DNA of 64,000 nucleotides from RHKX01 sp041393495 (GTDB lineage Bacteria; Actinomycetota; Thermoleophilia; Solirubrobacterales; 70-9). This document shows positions 1-8,346 of the stretch, piece after piece. The stretch spans positions 102,717 to 166,716 of the forward strand of contig JAWKKA010000005.1 of the NCBI GenBank assembly GCA_041393495.1, given 5' to 3'. A program made the translations under genes and the position numbers. The notes under the pieces were generated by a model. It ran no database searches. It had not been told where the DNA came from and saw only the letters and a list, made by a program, of their open reading frames with translations. Numbering within the stretch: the first letter of the stretch is position 1; the number at the start of each line of letters is the position of its first letter.

Positions 1-298
1 GCGCGTCCCAGTCGATCAGCGGGTAGAGGCGAGCTGTCCCGTAGCCGCCCTCGAGCGCGTGGACCATGTCGATGCCGGGCTCGCTCAGCGCCCACTGCAG
101 ATCGGCGGCGCGCTCGGCGTCGCTGCCGGCGAGGTAGCCGTGGACCTTGCGGTGGTTGGGGCCGAAGACGACCTCGTGACCGCGCGACTCGAAGTAGCGG
201 GTCGCCTGCTCGATCCCGGAGCGGGCCTGCGGCGGGCTCGCCGGGGCGACGACGGCGATCGTGGCGTTCGCGGGCAGCGCCGGCGGCTTGATCGCCAT
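1..298 (-). CDS. LD-carboxypeptidase (peptidase S66 family), N-terminal part
   Basis: Only the first 99 codons are in the window; the gene continues past the left edge. The N terminus MAIKPPALPANATIAVVAPA followed by a stretch ending HALEGGYGTARLYPLIDWD matches the S66 muramoyl-tetrapeptide carboxypeptidase family, which trims the terminal D-Ala from cytoplasmic murein tetrapeptides during cell-wall recycling. The GGYG segment is the family's conserved turn just before the catalytic domain core; the catalytic Ser, Glu and His lie outside the window. The ATG sits one base after the stop codon of the TetR gene, so it is the last visible member of the kdd-kce operon. Some S66 members act on other peptides (microcin C immunity MccF), which cannot be excluded. 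Confidence 0.8.
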   Translation of the reverse strand, partial: MAIKPPALPANATIAVVAPASPPQARSGIEQATRYFESRGHEVVFGPNHRKVHGYLAGSDAERAADLQWALSEPGIDMVHALEGGYGTARLYPLIDWDA

Positions 299-299
299 C

Positions 300-947
300 T
301 CAGCCTCTCCCCGCCGCCGTCGCGATCAGCCCCGGCGCGGCGGCGAGCGAGCCGAGCACGAGCTCGACGTGCAACGCCGCCACCTCGTCGAGGCTGAGCG
401 GGCCGGCCGGATCGAACCACAGCGCCACGCCGGTGCACTGCAGGAGGATCGCGTAGGTGGCGACGTCGACGTCGCTGGCCCGCAGCGAGCCGTCCGCGAT
501 CCCCTCCCTGATCATGCCGCCGAACATCGCCTGGTAGTCGTCGCGCTTGGCGATCAGCGCCCGCCGCGGGCCCTCGCCGAGGGCACGGATCTCGCTGTCG
601 GTGACGAACGCCTCGCTGGTGTGCTCACCGTGGTAGAAGACGTGCTCACGGACCGCGGCGGCGAGCTTCAACGCCGGGCGGTCCTGCTCGTCCATCGCCG
701 CGACGACGCGCTCGGTGAGCTCGGCCATGAAGTCGTCCTGGAGCCGGATCAGGATCGCCTCCTTGCCCGGGTACCAGTGGTAGATCGCTGCCGGCTGGAC
801 CTTCGCGGCGGCCGCCAGCGCCCGCATCGAGGTCGCGTGGTAGCCGCGCCGGGCGAACAGCTCGACCGCGGCGGCGTCGATCGCGGCCCGCGTTTCGGGG
901 CCACGCCGCAGCGCCGCCGGACGCCTCCGTTCCGGCGCCTCAACCAA
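300..947 (-). CDS. TetR/AcrR-family transcriptional regulator
   Basis: A 215-residue protein with an N-terminal TetR DNA-binding domain. The helix-turn-helix is the segment ATSMRALAAAAKVQPAAIYHW followed by the usual linker YPGKEAIL (about residues 38-66). The C-terminal half is all-helical, as expected for a ligand-binding and dimerisation domain, and the length fits the family. The start is TTG at 947, giving an 8-base overlap with the kce stop codon, so translation is probably coupled. It lies inside the kdd-kce operon, and a perfect palindrome AACGATCGTT lies just before kdd; autorepression of the operon by this protein, relieved by a CoA thioester or amine intermediate, is an inference. 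Confidence 0.85.
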   Translation of the reverse strand: MVEAPERRRPAALRRGPETRAAIDAAAVELFARRGYHATSMRALAAAAKVQPAAIYHWYPGKEAILIRLQDDFMAELTERVVAAMDEQDRPALKLAAAVREHVFYHGEHTSEAFVTDSEIRALGEGPRRALIAKRDDYQAMFGGMIREGIADGSLRASDVDVATYAILLQCTGVALWFDPAGPLSLDEVAALHVELVLGSLAAAPGLIATAAGRG

Positions 948-1770
948 GCCCGAGCAACTCCCGCGTCTGCGCCTGGTCGGCGACCTCGCGGCCGAGCGTC
1001 CCCGCCAGGCCGACCGCCATCTCGACCAGGGCCGCGTTCGAGGGGGCGTGGACGCCGCGGCTGATGTAGGCGACGTCCTCGAGGCCGGTCCGGATCCCGG
1101 GCGCGCCCTTGAGCAGGGCGAGCGCGAGCATCCGCTGGTGGTGGCGACCGATGCAGGTGACGGTCCAGAAGGTCTCCGGCGGCAGCGGCCGGAGCATCGC
1201 GTCGAGCGCCTCCGGCGAGGCGTCGATCCCGCCGGGGACGCCGAAGACGAGGTTGATCGTCATCGGCGCCTCGATGATGCCCTGCTCGAGCCAGCGAACG
1301 GCGCTGACGACGTGGCCGACGTCGAAGACCTCGACCTCGAGGGCGATCCCGGCGTTGCGGGCCCGCTCGACGATGCCGCGGCCGGCCGGCGGCGGGGTGA
1401 TGAAGGTCTCGTCGCCGAAGTTCATCGAACCGGACTCGACGCCGGAGATGTCGGGATTCGCCTCGAGCCCGGTCGTCCGCTCCGCGATCGTCATCTCGTT
1501 CGAGCCGCCCGTCGAGACCATCGTCAGGACGTCGCTGGCGGCGCGGATCCTGTCGATCACGTCCACGAACAGCTCCGGCCGGCCACTCGGCGTGCCGTCG
1601 TCCTCGCGAACGTGGAGGTGGACGATCGTCGCGCCGGCCCGCGCCGCGCCGATCGCGGAGTCGGCGACTTCAACGGTCGTGTAGGGGATGTTCGGGTTGT
1701 TCTCGCGGAAGACGTCGGCGCCGGTGATCGCGCAGGTGAGGACGACGGGGTTCTCGTTCCATGCGCTCAT
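940..1770 (-). CDS. kce: 3-keto-5-aminohexanoate cleavage enzyme family (BKACE, DUF849)
   Basis: A 276-residue TIM-barrel protein of the beta-keto acid cleavage family. These zinc enzymes condense a beta-keto acid with acetyl-CoA; the Kce member converts 3-keto-5-aminohexanoate plus acetyl-CoA to acetoacetate plus 3-aminobutyryl-CoA in lysine degradation. Visible family signatures are VVLTCAITGA at the N terminus, the metal-binding HLHVRE motif (near residue 50), the VSTGGSNEMT segment and the GRHHQRM segment in the C-terminal third. The Kce assignment, rather than another BKACE substrate class, rests on the neighbouring kdd. The ATG at 1770 overlaps the upstream stop codon as ATGA. Confidence 0.82.
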   Translation of the reverse strand: MSAWNENPVVLTCAITGADVFRENNPNIPYTTVEVADSAIGAARAGATIVHLHVREDDGTPSGRPELFVDVIDRIRAASDVLTMVSTGGSNEMTIAERTTGLEANPDISGVESGSMNFGDETFITPPPAGRGIVERARNAGIALEVEVFDVGHVVSAVRWLEQGIIEAPMTINLVFGVPGGIDASPEALDAMLRPLPPETFWTVTCIGRHHQRMLALALLKGAPGIRTGLEDVAYISRGVHAPSNAALVEMAVGLAGTLGREVADQAQTRELLGLG

Positions 1771-2165
1771 AGGGGAACCTCCTCCGATTCGCTCAGTGAC
1801 GCCCGCTCGGCGTCGGTGATCTCGCGGGTGCTCCGCGCGGCCGGGTCCCAGAGCACGAGCCCGAACTCGGCCTCGACGACCGCCTCGCCGTCGGGGTCGA
1901 GGATCCGCTCGGCGGTCCGCAGGCTCTTCGTGCCGAGCTCGTGGACGCCGCACTCGACGGTGACCGCGCGGTGGCCGGGGGCGATCTCGCCACGGAACTC
2001 GACCGAGCAGCGACCGACGACGTACTCCTCGCGGCCGATCCCGTGCTCGCGCAGGAACGCGTCGCGTCCCTCCTCCAGGTAGGTGAAGACGACGGCATGG
2101 TTGACGTGGCCGATCCCGTCGAGGTCCTGCCAGCGGGTAGCGACGCTGTAGCTGCCGGCCGCCAT
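1767..2165 (-). CDS. Hotdog-fold acyl-CoA thioesterase (4HBT/YbgC-like)
   Basis: A 132-residue single hotdog domain. The segment WQDLDGIGHVNHAVVFTYLEEGRDAFL is characteristic of the 4-hydroxybenzoyl-CoA/YbgC thioesterase group, with Asp in WQDLD in the position of the YbgC catalytic acid. These enzymes hydrolyse short or aromatic acyl-CoA thioesters in the cytoplasm. It sits between kdd and kce with TGATG and ATGA overlaps, exactly where anaerobic lysine fermenters carry kal (3-aminobutyryl-CoA ammonia-lyase, also a hotdog protein). The sequence resembles a thioesterase more than Kal, so release of 3-aminobutyrate or acetoacetate from CoA is a possible role; this is inference. Confidence 0.75.
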   Translation of the reverse strand: MAAGSYSVATRWQDLDGIGHVNHAVVFTYLEEGRDAFLREHGIGREEYVVGRCSVEFRGEIAPGHRAVTVECGVHELGTKSLRTAERILDPDGEAVVEAEFGLVLWDPAARSTREITDAERASLSESEEVPL

Positions 2166-3199
2166 CAGGCTCCCACGACCCCGCCGGCGTAGGCCTCGCG
2201 CAGCGCCGGTGTCCGCCGGTAGAGGTCGAGCGCGTAGCTGCCGGCGTCGGGCGCGTAGCCGTTGCCGACGATCATCGTCACGTCCGAGCTCTGCCCGTCG
2301 GCGGTCAGCGCCGCCGTCTGAAAGCTCGTCGCCATCGAGTAGAAGAGGATCGTCCCGCCCGTGGCGGTGAGCAGGATCGCGGTCGCCTCGCAGCCGGTCG
2401 CGCTGACGACGACCACGGTCAGGTCGGCGGGGCCGACGCCGGCGGCGGCGACCGCGTCGAGGGCGCCGAGCGGGTCGCGGAGGTCGGCGACGATGCCGAC
2501 GTCGCAGAGGCCGAGCGAGGCGACCCGGTCGATCGCCTCGCGGTCGACGTCGACCGCGACGACCGTGCCGTCCGCCATCGCGTCGCGGGCTGCGGCGAGG
2601 GCGAGCTTGCCGCCGTGGCCGGCGCCGAGGACGACGACCGTCCCCCGCTCGGGGGCGAGCTCGCGGGTGTGCGAGCCGGCGCCGTAGACGTCGTAGAGCT
2701 CGATCGCCGTCGTCGTCGGGATGTCGTCGGGCAGGATCCCCCACGGCGCCCGCTGCGGTACGTAGGCGGTGCCCTCGACGAGCACGTGGGCGTTGTGGGG
2801 ATCGACCGCCGTGACAGCGCCGAGGCGCAGCGGCGTCAGCGTCAGCGAGGCGAGGTTGACGACGCGATCGCCGACCGCGGGCGGGTCGGCGAAGCGGTCG
2901 CCGACCGCGGTGACGGTGCCGAGCAGGACGCCGCCGGAGTCGGTCTCGGGATTGTGCATCTTGCCGCGCTCGGCGACGATCGCAGCGATCCGCTCACCCA
3001 TCGCCACCGGGTCCGCCCCGGCCCGCTCGCGGATGTTGCGGAACGAGGTCGAGTCGAGGCAGAGCCGCTCGACCGCCAGCTCGAACTCGCGCTCGCCGAC
3101 GGGCGGGCTCGGGTCGAGCCGCTCCGCCGGCTGCGGCAGCGCGTACGGCGGCGCGACCACCCTCGCGGCGCCGAGCTCCTCCCTGATGTCCACCCTCAT
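2165..3199 (-). CDS. kdd: L-erythro-3,5-diaminohexanoate dehydrogenase
   Basis: A 344-residue NAD(P)-dependent oxidative deaminase of the Kdd family, which converts 3,5-diaminohexanoate to 3-keto-5-aminohexanoate in the lysine aminomutase pathway. The Rossmann motif VLGAGHGGKLA lies about residue 190, followed by the DVD acidic turn; the N-terminal region with SFRNIRERAGADP and KMHNPETDSGGVLLG is typical of the family. The start chosen is ATG at 3199; upstream in-frame sequence is low-complexity Arg/Gly-rich and runs through the palindrome operator candidate. First gene of the operon with the thioesterase, kce and TetR genes. No lysine 2,3- or 5,6-aminomutase genes are visible here. Confidence 0.85.
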   Translation of the reverse strand: MRVDIREELGAARVVAPPYALPQPAERLDPSPPVGEREFELAVERLCLDSTSFRNIRERAGADPVAMGERIAAIVAERGKMHNPETDSGGVLLGTVTAVGDRFADPPAVGDRVVNLASLTLTPLRLGAVTAVDPHNAHVLVEGTAYVPQRAPWGILPDDIPTTTAIELYDVYGAGSHTRELAPERGTVVVLGAGHGGKLALAAARDAMADGTVVAVDVDREAIDRVASLGLCDVGIVADLRDPLGALDAVAAAGVGPADLTVVVVSATGCEATAILLTATGGTILFYSMATSFQTAALTADGQSSDVTMIVGNGYAPDAGSYALDLYRRTPALREAYAGGVVGA

Positions 3200-3214
3200 G
3201 CCCGTACTCAAATG

Positions 3215-3224
3215 AACGATCGTT
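3215..3224. promoter_or_regulatory. Palindromic operator candidate before kdd
   Basis: The perfect 10-base palindrome AACGATCGTT lies 16-25 bases upstream of the kdd start codon, in the place of a core promoter. TetR-family repressors commonly bind palindromes of this kind, and a TetR gene is in the same operon. Binding is inferred. Confidence 0.5.
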
Positions 3225-3426
3225 AGGGAACCTATCCCGGCGCCTGGAGCCCTGTCAACCCCTGTCCGCCTGCCCCGGCCGCCCCGATCCGGTCCGCGGC
3301 GCCGGTCGAACCTGCGGCCACGCTCCGCTGGGGCGCCCGGCGCCGGGATCTCGGCGTCACGCACCCCGGCGAGGTGGGCGAGGCCGCGATGACGCCACCG
3401 CCCGCGGGCATGATAGGACCGCTTCG

Positions 3427-4491
3427 ATGCCGCTTTCGATCCCGATCGTCTGGAGCGATGCCAACCGCCTCCATGAGCCCGGCGGCGAGGTCTGGGTCGG
3501 CGTGCGGACGCCGGGCACCGAGGTGGCGGAGCGGGCGGAGCGAATCCGGGCCGCCGTCGACGCGGCCGGCGCCCCGCGTCTCGAAGCCGCCGAGCACTCC
3601 GACGAGGTCGCGCTGCGCCTCCACGACCCGGACATGGTCGCGTGGCTTCGCCGGGCCGCGGCGCGCTGGGAGGAGGCGGGACTGACCGACGAGCCGGGCC
3701 AGGACCGCGTCGTTCCCTACCTGTTCCCCCACCCCGGCCTCGTCGGCGAGCTGCCGCTCATCGACCCCGCCGCGGCCGCCGCCCGTGCCGGTCGCTGGTG
3801 CTTCGACACGATGACCCTGGTCGGCCCCGGCACCTGGGAGGCCGCGCGCGGCGCCCTCGACGCGGCGCTGACCGCCGCCGACCGCGTCGCCGCCGGGGCG
3901 CCGGTGGCCTACGCCCTCTGCCGTCCCCCCGGCCACCACGCGACCCGTGATGTCTACGGCGGCTCCTGCTATCTGAACAACGCCGCCGCGGCCGCTGCCT
4001 CCCTCCGCGCGGCGATCGGCGCTCCGGTGGCGATCCTCGACATCGACGCGCATCACGGCAACGGCGCGCAGTCGATCTTCTGGTCGGACCCGGGGGTCGC
4101 CACCGGCTCGGTCCACGTCGACCCGGGCGCCGGCTGGTTCCCCCACTTCCTCGGCTTCGCGACCGAGCGCGGCGCCGGCGCCGGCACGGGCGCGAACCTG
4201 AACCTGCCGCTCGCGCCGGGCAGCGGCGACGGCCCGTGGCTCGACGCGGTCGCGGCGCTCTGCGAGTTCGCGGCCACGGCCGGCGCCCGCGGTCTCGTCG
4301 TCGCGCTCGGCGTCGACGCGGCCGGCGGCGACCCCGAGAGCCCGCTCGAGGTCAGCGCCGAGGGCTATCGCGCCGCCGGCGAGCTGCTCGGCGGCCTCGC
4401 CCTGCCGACCGTCGTCGTCCAGGAGGGCGGCTACGACCTCGGGCGGATCGGCGAGCTCGTGGTCGCGACGCTCGAGGGCTTCGAAGCCTGA
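3427..4491 (+). CDS. Histone-deacetylase-fold amidohydrolase, acetylpolyamine-amidohydrolase-like
   Basis: A 354-residue zinc-dependent deacetylase of the arginase/HDAC fold. The family signatures are all present: CRPPGHHA with the catalytic His pair at residues 170-171, DIDAHHGNG with zinc ligands Asp207 and His209, the third acidic ligand region GVDAAGGDP (Asp297), and the substrate-facing Tyr336 in QEGGY. The YGGSCYLNNAA stretch is close to bacterial acetylpolyamine amidohydrolases, which remove acetyl groups from acetylputrescine or acetylspermidine. An AcuC-type (acetoin utilisation) or other small-amide substrate is possible. Transcribed away from kdd; followed by a strong inverted repeat. 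Confidence 0.88.
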   Translation: MPLSIPIVWSDANRLHEPGGEVWVGVRTPGTEVAERAERIRAAVDAAGAPRLEAAEHSDEVALRLHDPDMVAWLRRAAARWEEAGLTDEPGQDRVVPYLFPHPGLVGELPLIDPAAAAARAGRWCFDTMTLVGPGTWEAARGALDAALTAADRVAAGAPVAYALCRPPGHHATRDVYGGSCYLNNAAAAAASLRAAIGAPVAILDIDAHHGNGAQSIFWSDPGVATGSVHVDPGAGWFPHFLGFATERGAGAGTGANLNLPLAPGSGDGPWLDAVAALCEFAATAGARGLVVALGVDAAGGDPESPLEVSAEGYRAAGELLGGLALPTVVVQEGGYDLGRIGELVVATLEGFEA

Positions 4492-4541
4492 CCGCGAGAT
4501 GACGCGAACGTCCTCCCCGGGAGGGGAGCGGGATCTCGCGG
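4492..4541. terminator. Nested inverted repeat, probable bidirectional terminator
   Basis: CCGCGAGAT at 4492-4500 pairs perfectly with ATCTCGCGG at 4533-4541, and the loop holds a second palindrome, CCTCCCCGGGAGG, near 4512-4524. It begins right after the stop codon of the amidohydrolase and faces the convergent M20 peptidase gene. There is no T-tract, so termination is inferred from position and stem strength. Confidence 0.55.
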
Positions 4542-4645
4542 AGCTGACGGTCGGGTGCGGGGCCAGCGGGATCGCGCCGCCGATCGGGTGCGGAGCCGGC
4601 GGGTGCGCGCGGCCGGTCAGGCGCCGGGCGGGCGAACGCGACCCG

Positions 4646-5968
4646 TCACGTGCCGAGCGAGCGGATCGCGCGCAGGTTGAAGGCGGTCATCTCGGCGAGG
4701 TCGGCGACGTCGATCGCCTCGTCGGCGCCGTGCATGCCGTCGAGGTAGACGTCGAGCGGAGTCGAGAAGACCGGGGCGAAGCCGTAGGCGACCGTGTCCC
4801 AGGCCGAGCGCACGTAATGGGAGTCGGTGAAGCCGGGCGTGACGATCGGCAGCAGCTCGGCTCCGGGAAGCCGCTCGCGGACGTGCTCCTCGCAGGCCCG
4901 GTACAGCGGCGTGTCGATCGGCGAGGAGGTGCCGCCCGCGAGCGGCTCGAGCAGCTCGAGCTCGTGATCGATCCCGGTCAGCGCGTCGTCGATGTGCGCG
5001 CGAACGTCGTCGAGGGACTGGCCGGGCAGCGCCCGGCAATCGCAGATCACGTCGGCGAGCGGCGGGATCACGTTCGCCGGCTCGTTGGTTTGCAGGCCTG
5101 TCGGGGTCACGGTCATCCGCGTCATCGCCGGCACCATCCCGGCGAGGACCGGATGCTGGGCGGCAGCCCAGGCGACGGCTGCGTCGGGATCGTCGGCGGG
5201 CGCCCCGAGCCCGTCGAGCGCGGCCGCTGCCGCCGGGGTCAGCCGTGCCGGCGGCCGATGGTCGAGGAGGCGCTGGACGGCCTCGGCGGCACGGCGCAGC
5301 ACGTTGTCGGCCCCGGCCGGGACCGAGGCATGGCCGGCCCGGCCGTGAAATCGGAGGCGCAAAGAGGCGACCTGCTTCTCGCCGATCGAGATCGTCACCA
5401 AGCGCCGGCCGTCGGCGAGCTCGAGCAGCATCCCGCCGCCCTCGTTGATCGCGTAGTCGCAGCGCAGGTCGCCACGCTCGCGGGCGAGCCAGGACATTCC
5501 GACGTCGTAGGTGTTGCGCTCCTCGTCGGCCTCGGCGACGAGGACGAGGTCGCCGGCGGGCGTCTCACCGCTGCGGGCGATCTCGGCGAATGCGACGACC
5601 CGGGCCGCGAGCTCGCCCTTCATGTCGGCCGCGCCGCGGCCGTAGACGCGGCCGTCGCGCAGCTCCCCGGCGAACGGCGACACGGACCAGTTGGCGTCGG
5701 GAGCGGGAACCACGTCGGTATGCCCCATCAGCATCAGCGAGGGCCCCTCCCCCGCCCCGGGAACCCGGGCGACGAGGTTGAGCCGCTCGGGGTCGGGGCC
5801 GATCAGCTCGGCCTCGACCCCGGCCTGCGACAGCCAGCCGGCGAGGAACTCGGCGGCGATCGACTCGCCGCCGGGCGGGTTGGAGGTGTCGATCCGGATC
5901 AGCTCCCGGGTCAGCTCGCCGACCTCGTGGCGAAGCCGGTCCCCCTCGGTTGTCGGCGTGGCGGCCAC
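4646..5968 (-). CDS. M20 family metallopeptidase (ArgE/DapE/CPG2 type)
   Basis: A 440-residue M20 zinc peptidase or deacylase. The metal site is seen in LMGHTDVVP (His and bridging-Asp region, about residues 82-90), GRGAADMKG and the catalytic EADEE segment; the lid/dimerisation domain starts around GRAGHASVP. Family members hydrolyse N-acyl amino acids, succinyl-diaminopimelate or C-terminal glutamate conjugates; the sequence alone does not fix the substrate. The start is GTG at 5968. No signal peptide is seen, so it is probably cytoplasmic. It lies 12 bases downstream of the HAD phosphatase on the same strand and may share its transcript. Confidence 0.85.
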   Translation of the reverse strand: MAATPTTEGDRLRHEVGELTRELIRIDTSNPPGGESIAAEFLAGWLSQAGVEAELIGPDPERLNLVARVPGAGEGPSLMLMGHTDVVPAPDANWSVSPFAGELRDGRVYGRGAADMKGELAARVVAFAEIARSGETPAGDLVLVAEADEERNTYDVGMSWLARERGDLRCDYAINEGGGMLLELADGRRLVTISIGEKQVASLRLRFHGRAGHASVPAGADNVLRRAAEAVQRLLDHRPPARLTPAAAAALDGLGAPADDPDAAVAWAAAQHPVLAGMVPAMTRMTVTPTGLQTNEPANVIPPLADVICDCRALPGQSLDDVRAHIDDALTGIDHELELLEPLAGGTSSPIDTPLYRACEEHVRERLPGAELLPIVTPGFTDSHYVRSAWDTVAYGFAPVFSTPLDVYLDGMHGADEAIDVADLAEMTAFNLRAIRSLGT

Positions 5969-5980
5969 GGGTGCGCGAGT

Positions 5981-6646
5981 CTAGGGACGGGGGCCGGCGA
6001 CGCGCTCGACGAGATCAGCGGTCAGCTCGCCCGGCGTCGCCACCGTCGCCGCGGTGAGCGCGAGCGCCTCGGCGCCGGGCGGGTAGTGCGGGTTCGGGAC
6101 GGCGACTACGACCATCCCGGCGGTCGCGGCGGCGCGGATGCCGTTGGCGGAGTCCTCGATCGCGACCGAGCGGGCCGGGGCGACCCCGAGAAGCGAGCAG
6201 GCCTCGAGGTAGACGTCGGGCGAGGGCTTGCCGCGCCCGACCTCCTCCGACGAGACCACCGCCCGGAACTCCCGGCGCAGCCCCGCGAGGTCGAGGAACG
6301 CCTCGATCAGCTCGCGGTTCGACGACGAGGCGAGCCCCAGCGGCCAACGGTCGGCGAGGCCGCGGACGGCCGCGACGGCGCCGGGCAGAAGCGGCAGGCC
6401 GGCGGCGTAGCCGGCGCGCATCCGCGCGACGACGAGGGCGTCGATCCGCTCCGCCCCCAACGGCACACCGAGCTCATCGCGCATGTAGGCCGACCACTCG
6501 GGCGAGCTCATTCCCATCATCGCCCGGGCGGCCTCGCCGCGCCAGCGGCCACCGGCCTCGCGCGTGACCGCCTCCTTGGCTTCGTTCCAGCGCCGTTCGG
6601 AGTCGAGCAGGACGCCGTCGAGGTCGAAGACGACCGCCTCAGGCAT
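5981..6646 (-). CDS. HAD-superfamily phosphatase (beta-phosphoglucomutase/GPP-like)
   Basis: A 221-residue HAD subfamily IA hydrolase. Motif I is VFDLDGVLLDS at residues 5-15 (nucleophile Asp and acid/base Asp), motif II is the SSS of LASSSN, the motif III Lys is in GRGKPSPDVY, and motif IV is the Asp of IEDSANGI. A helical cap follows motif I, so small sugar phosphates or similar metabolites are likely substrates. The ATG at 6646 overlaps the end of the MFS gene by 8 bases, indicating co-transcription with the exporter. Confidence 0.87.
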   Translation of the reverse strand: MPEAVVFDLDGVLLDSERRWNEAKEAVTREAGGRWRGEAARAMMGMSSPEWSAYMRDELGVPLGAERIDALVVARMRAGYAAGLPLLPGAVAAVRGLADRWPLGLASSSNRELIEAFLDLAGLRREFRAVVSSEEVGRGKPSPDVYLEACSLLGVAPARSVAIEDSANGIRAAATAGMVVVAVPNPHYPPGAEALALTAATVATPGELTADLVERVAGPRP

Positions 6647-8258
6647 CGGCGATCGCGGCGGGCGGCGCCCGCGCCGACTCGATCTCCCCGAACCGCTCGC
6701 TCGGCAGGTTCCGGGTCGCGAAGAGCGACGCAAGCACCAGCAGCGCGGCGAACAGGAACGCGGTCTTCAGGGCGTTGATCTGGGCGTCCTCGTAGTGCTG
6801 GACGAGGGAATCGGCGGTCGCGTCGTCTAGGCCCGCCTGCTCGGCGCCGACTCGGACCTGGTCGGAGGCGACGAACGTGCCGCCCGACGAGAGGCTGACC
6901 TCGACCTGCTCCTTGACGTCGGCGGCGATCCGCGGGTCGGAGGAGACGTTCGTGGAGAACGCCGCGATCAGCCCCGTGATGACCACCGCCCCGAGCAGCG
7001 CGGTGCCGAGCGAGGAGCCGAGCTGGGTCGCGGTGTTCTGCAGGCCGCCGGCCTCACTGCGGTCGGCGTCGCCGACCGCCGACTGGACGACGTTGCCGAG
7101 CTGGGAGACGATCAGCCCCATGCCGGCGCCGAGGACGCCCATCGCCGTCAGGAACGCGCCCGAGTCGAGCGTCGGGTCGACCGTGTCGAGCAGGAGCAGC
7201 GTCGCGACGAAGACGACACCGAGCCCGACGCGGACGAGCGTCTTCGCGGAGTAGCGCTTCGCCAGCGCCGAGCCGGCGAGGGCGCTGACGAAGAGGCCGA
7301 CCGAGGCGGGGAGCATCCGGACGCCGGTCTCGAGCGCGTCGAGGCCCTGGACGACCTGCAGGAACAGCGGCACCGTGAAGAAGATCCCCATCAGGATCAG
7401 GTTCTGCGCCAGCAGCATCGCCAGGCCGCCGCGCAGGGTCCGCTTCCCGAGCAGCGCGAAGTGGACCAGCGGCTCCTCGTGGCGGCGCTCGCGCCGGCGC
7501 TCCCAAGCCCGAAAGCAGCCGAGCACGAGCGCCCCGGCGGCGACGACGAAGGGCGTCAGCGAGAAGCCGAACGGCTCGACGGGCGAGTCCAGCGGCCGCA
7601 GCCAGCCCCAGTTGCTGGCCTGCAGGACGCCGAGCACCATGAGCGCGAGCCCGGCGGCCGAGAGGGTCGAGCCGACCCAGTCGAGGCGGGGCCTGCCGGC
7701 CTCCCGTTCCGGTTCGGCGATCAGGCGCGCCGTCAACAGGATCGCGATCGCGATCGCGACCTCGCCGGCGAAGACGATCCGCCAGCTCAGCTCGGTCGTC
7801 GCCCAGCCGCCGAGGATCGGGCCCACCGCGATCCCGGCGCCGGCGACGCCACCGAGCACGCCGTAGGCGACCGCCCGGCTCTCGCCCCTGTAGGTGACGG
7901 CGGTGAGGGCGACGAGCGCCGGCAGGACCAGCGCCGCGCCGATGCCCTCGAGGATCGACCAGCCGAGCATCAGCGTCGGCACGCTCCACGATGCCGCCGT
8001 GAGCGCCGACCCGCAGCCGTAGATCACCATCCCGATCGTGAACGCGCGCCGGCGTCCGATCAGATCGCCGATCTTGCCGCCGGTCATCATCAGCGCCGCC
8101 ATCACCAGCGCGTAGAGCGCGATGACGATCTGGATCGTCGTGACCGTCGTGTCGAAGTCGTCGACGAGCTGCGAGATCGCCACGTTCATGACAGCCTGAT
8201 CGAGGACCATCAGAAATTGGGCCGCAGCGAGGACGATAAGGGCCGACCACTTGCTCAT
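6639..8258 (-). CDS. MFS drug exporter, DHA2 (EmrB/QacA) family, 14 TM
   Basis: A 539-residue major facilitator protein. The first helix begins SALIVLAAAQFLMVLDQAVMNVAI, which contains the LDxxxxNVA motif of the 14-helix DHA2 group, and GGKIGDLIGRRRAF is motif A in loop 2-3; the antiporter motif C region GVAGAGIAVGPILGG is in helix 5. Family members export hydrophobic toxicants by proton antiport in the cytoplasmic membrane. A long extracytoplasmic loop precedes the last helix (STNVSSDPRIAADVKEQ onward), and the C terminus is short. The ATG at 8258 was chosen because longer forms would run into the divergent DegV gene. Confidence 0.87.
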   Translation of the reverse strand: MSKWSALIVLAAAQFLMVLDQAVMNVAISQLVDDFDTTVTTIQIVIALYALVMAALMMTGGKIGDLIGRRRAFTIGMVIYGCGSALTAASWSVPTLMLGWSILEGIGAALVLPALVALTAVTYRGESRAVAYGVLGGVAGAGIAVGPILGGWATTELSWRIVFAGEVAIAIAILLTARLIAEPEREAGRPRLDWVGSTLSAAGLALMVLGVLQASNWGWLRPLDSPVEPFGFSLTPFVVAAGALVLGCFRAWERRRERRHEEPLVHFALLGKRTLRGGLAMLLAQNLILMGIFFTVPLFLQVVQGLDALETGVRMLPASVGLFVSALAGSALAKRYSAKTLVRVGLGVVFVATLLLLDTVDPTLDSGAFLTAMGVLGAGMGLIVSQLGNVVQSAVGDADRSEAGGLQNTATQLGSSLGTALLGAVVITGLIAAFSTNVSSDPRIAADVKEQVEVSLSSGGTFVASDQVRVGAEQAGLDDATADSLVQHYEDAQINALKTAFLFAALLVLASLFATRNLPSERFGEIESARAPPAAIADA

Positions 8259-8346
8259 CGCTGGCGCATCGCTCTCCGGTGAAATAGACTTCGGCGATCC
8301 GTCGAACCGGCGGCCACTCTCCCGATTCGACGACCCTTCATTCTCC

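Noticed and set aside
1767..2165. Calling the hotdog gene kal (3-aminobutyryl-CoA ammonia-lyase)
   Set aside because: The position fits, but the sequence has the YbgC/4HBT thioesterase motif, so only the family is claimed.
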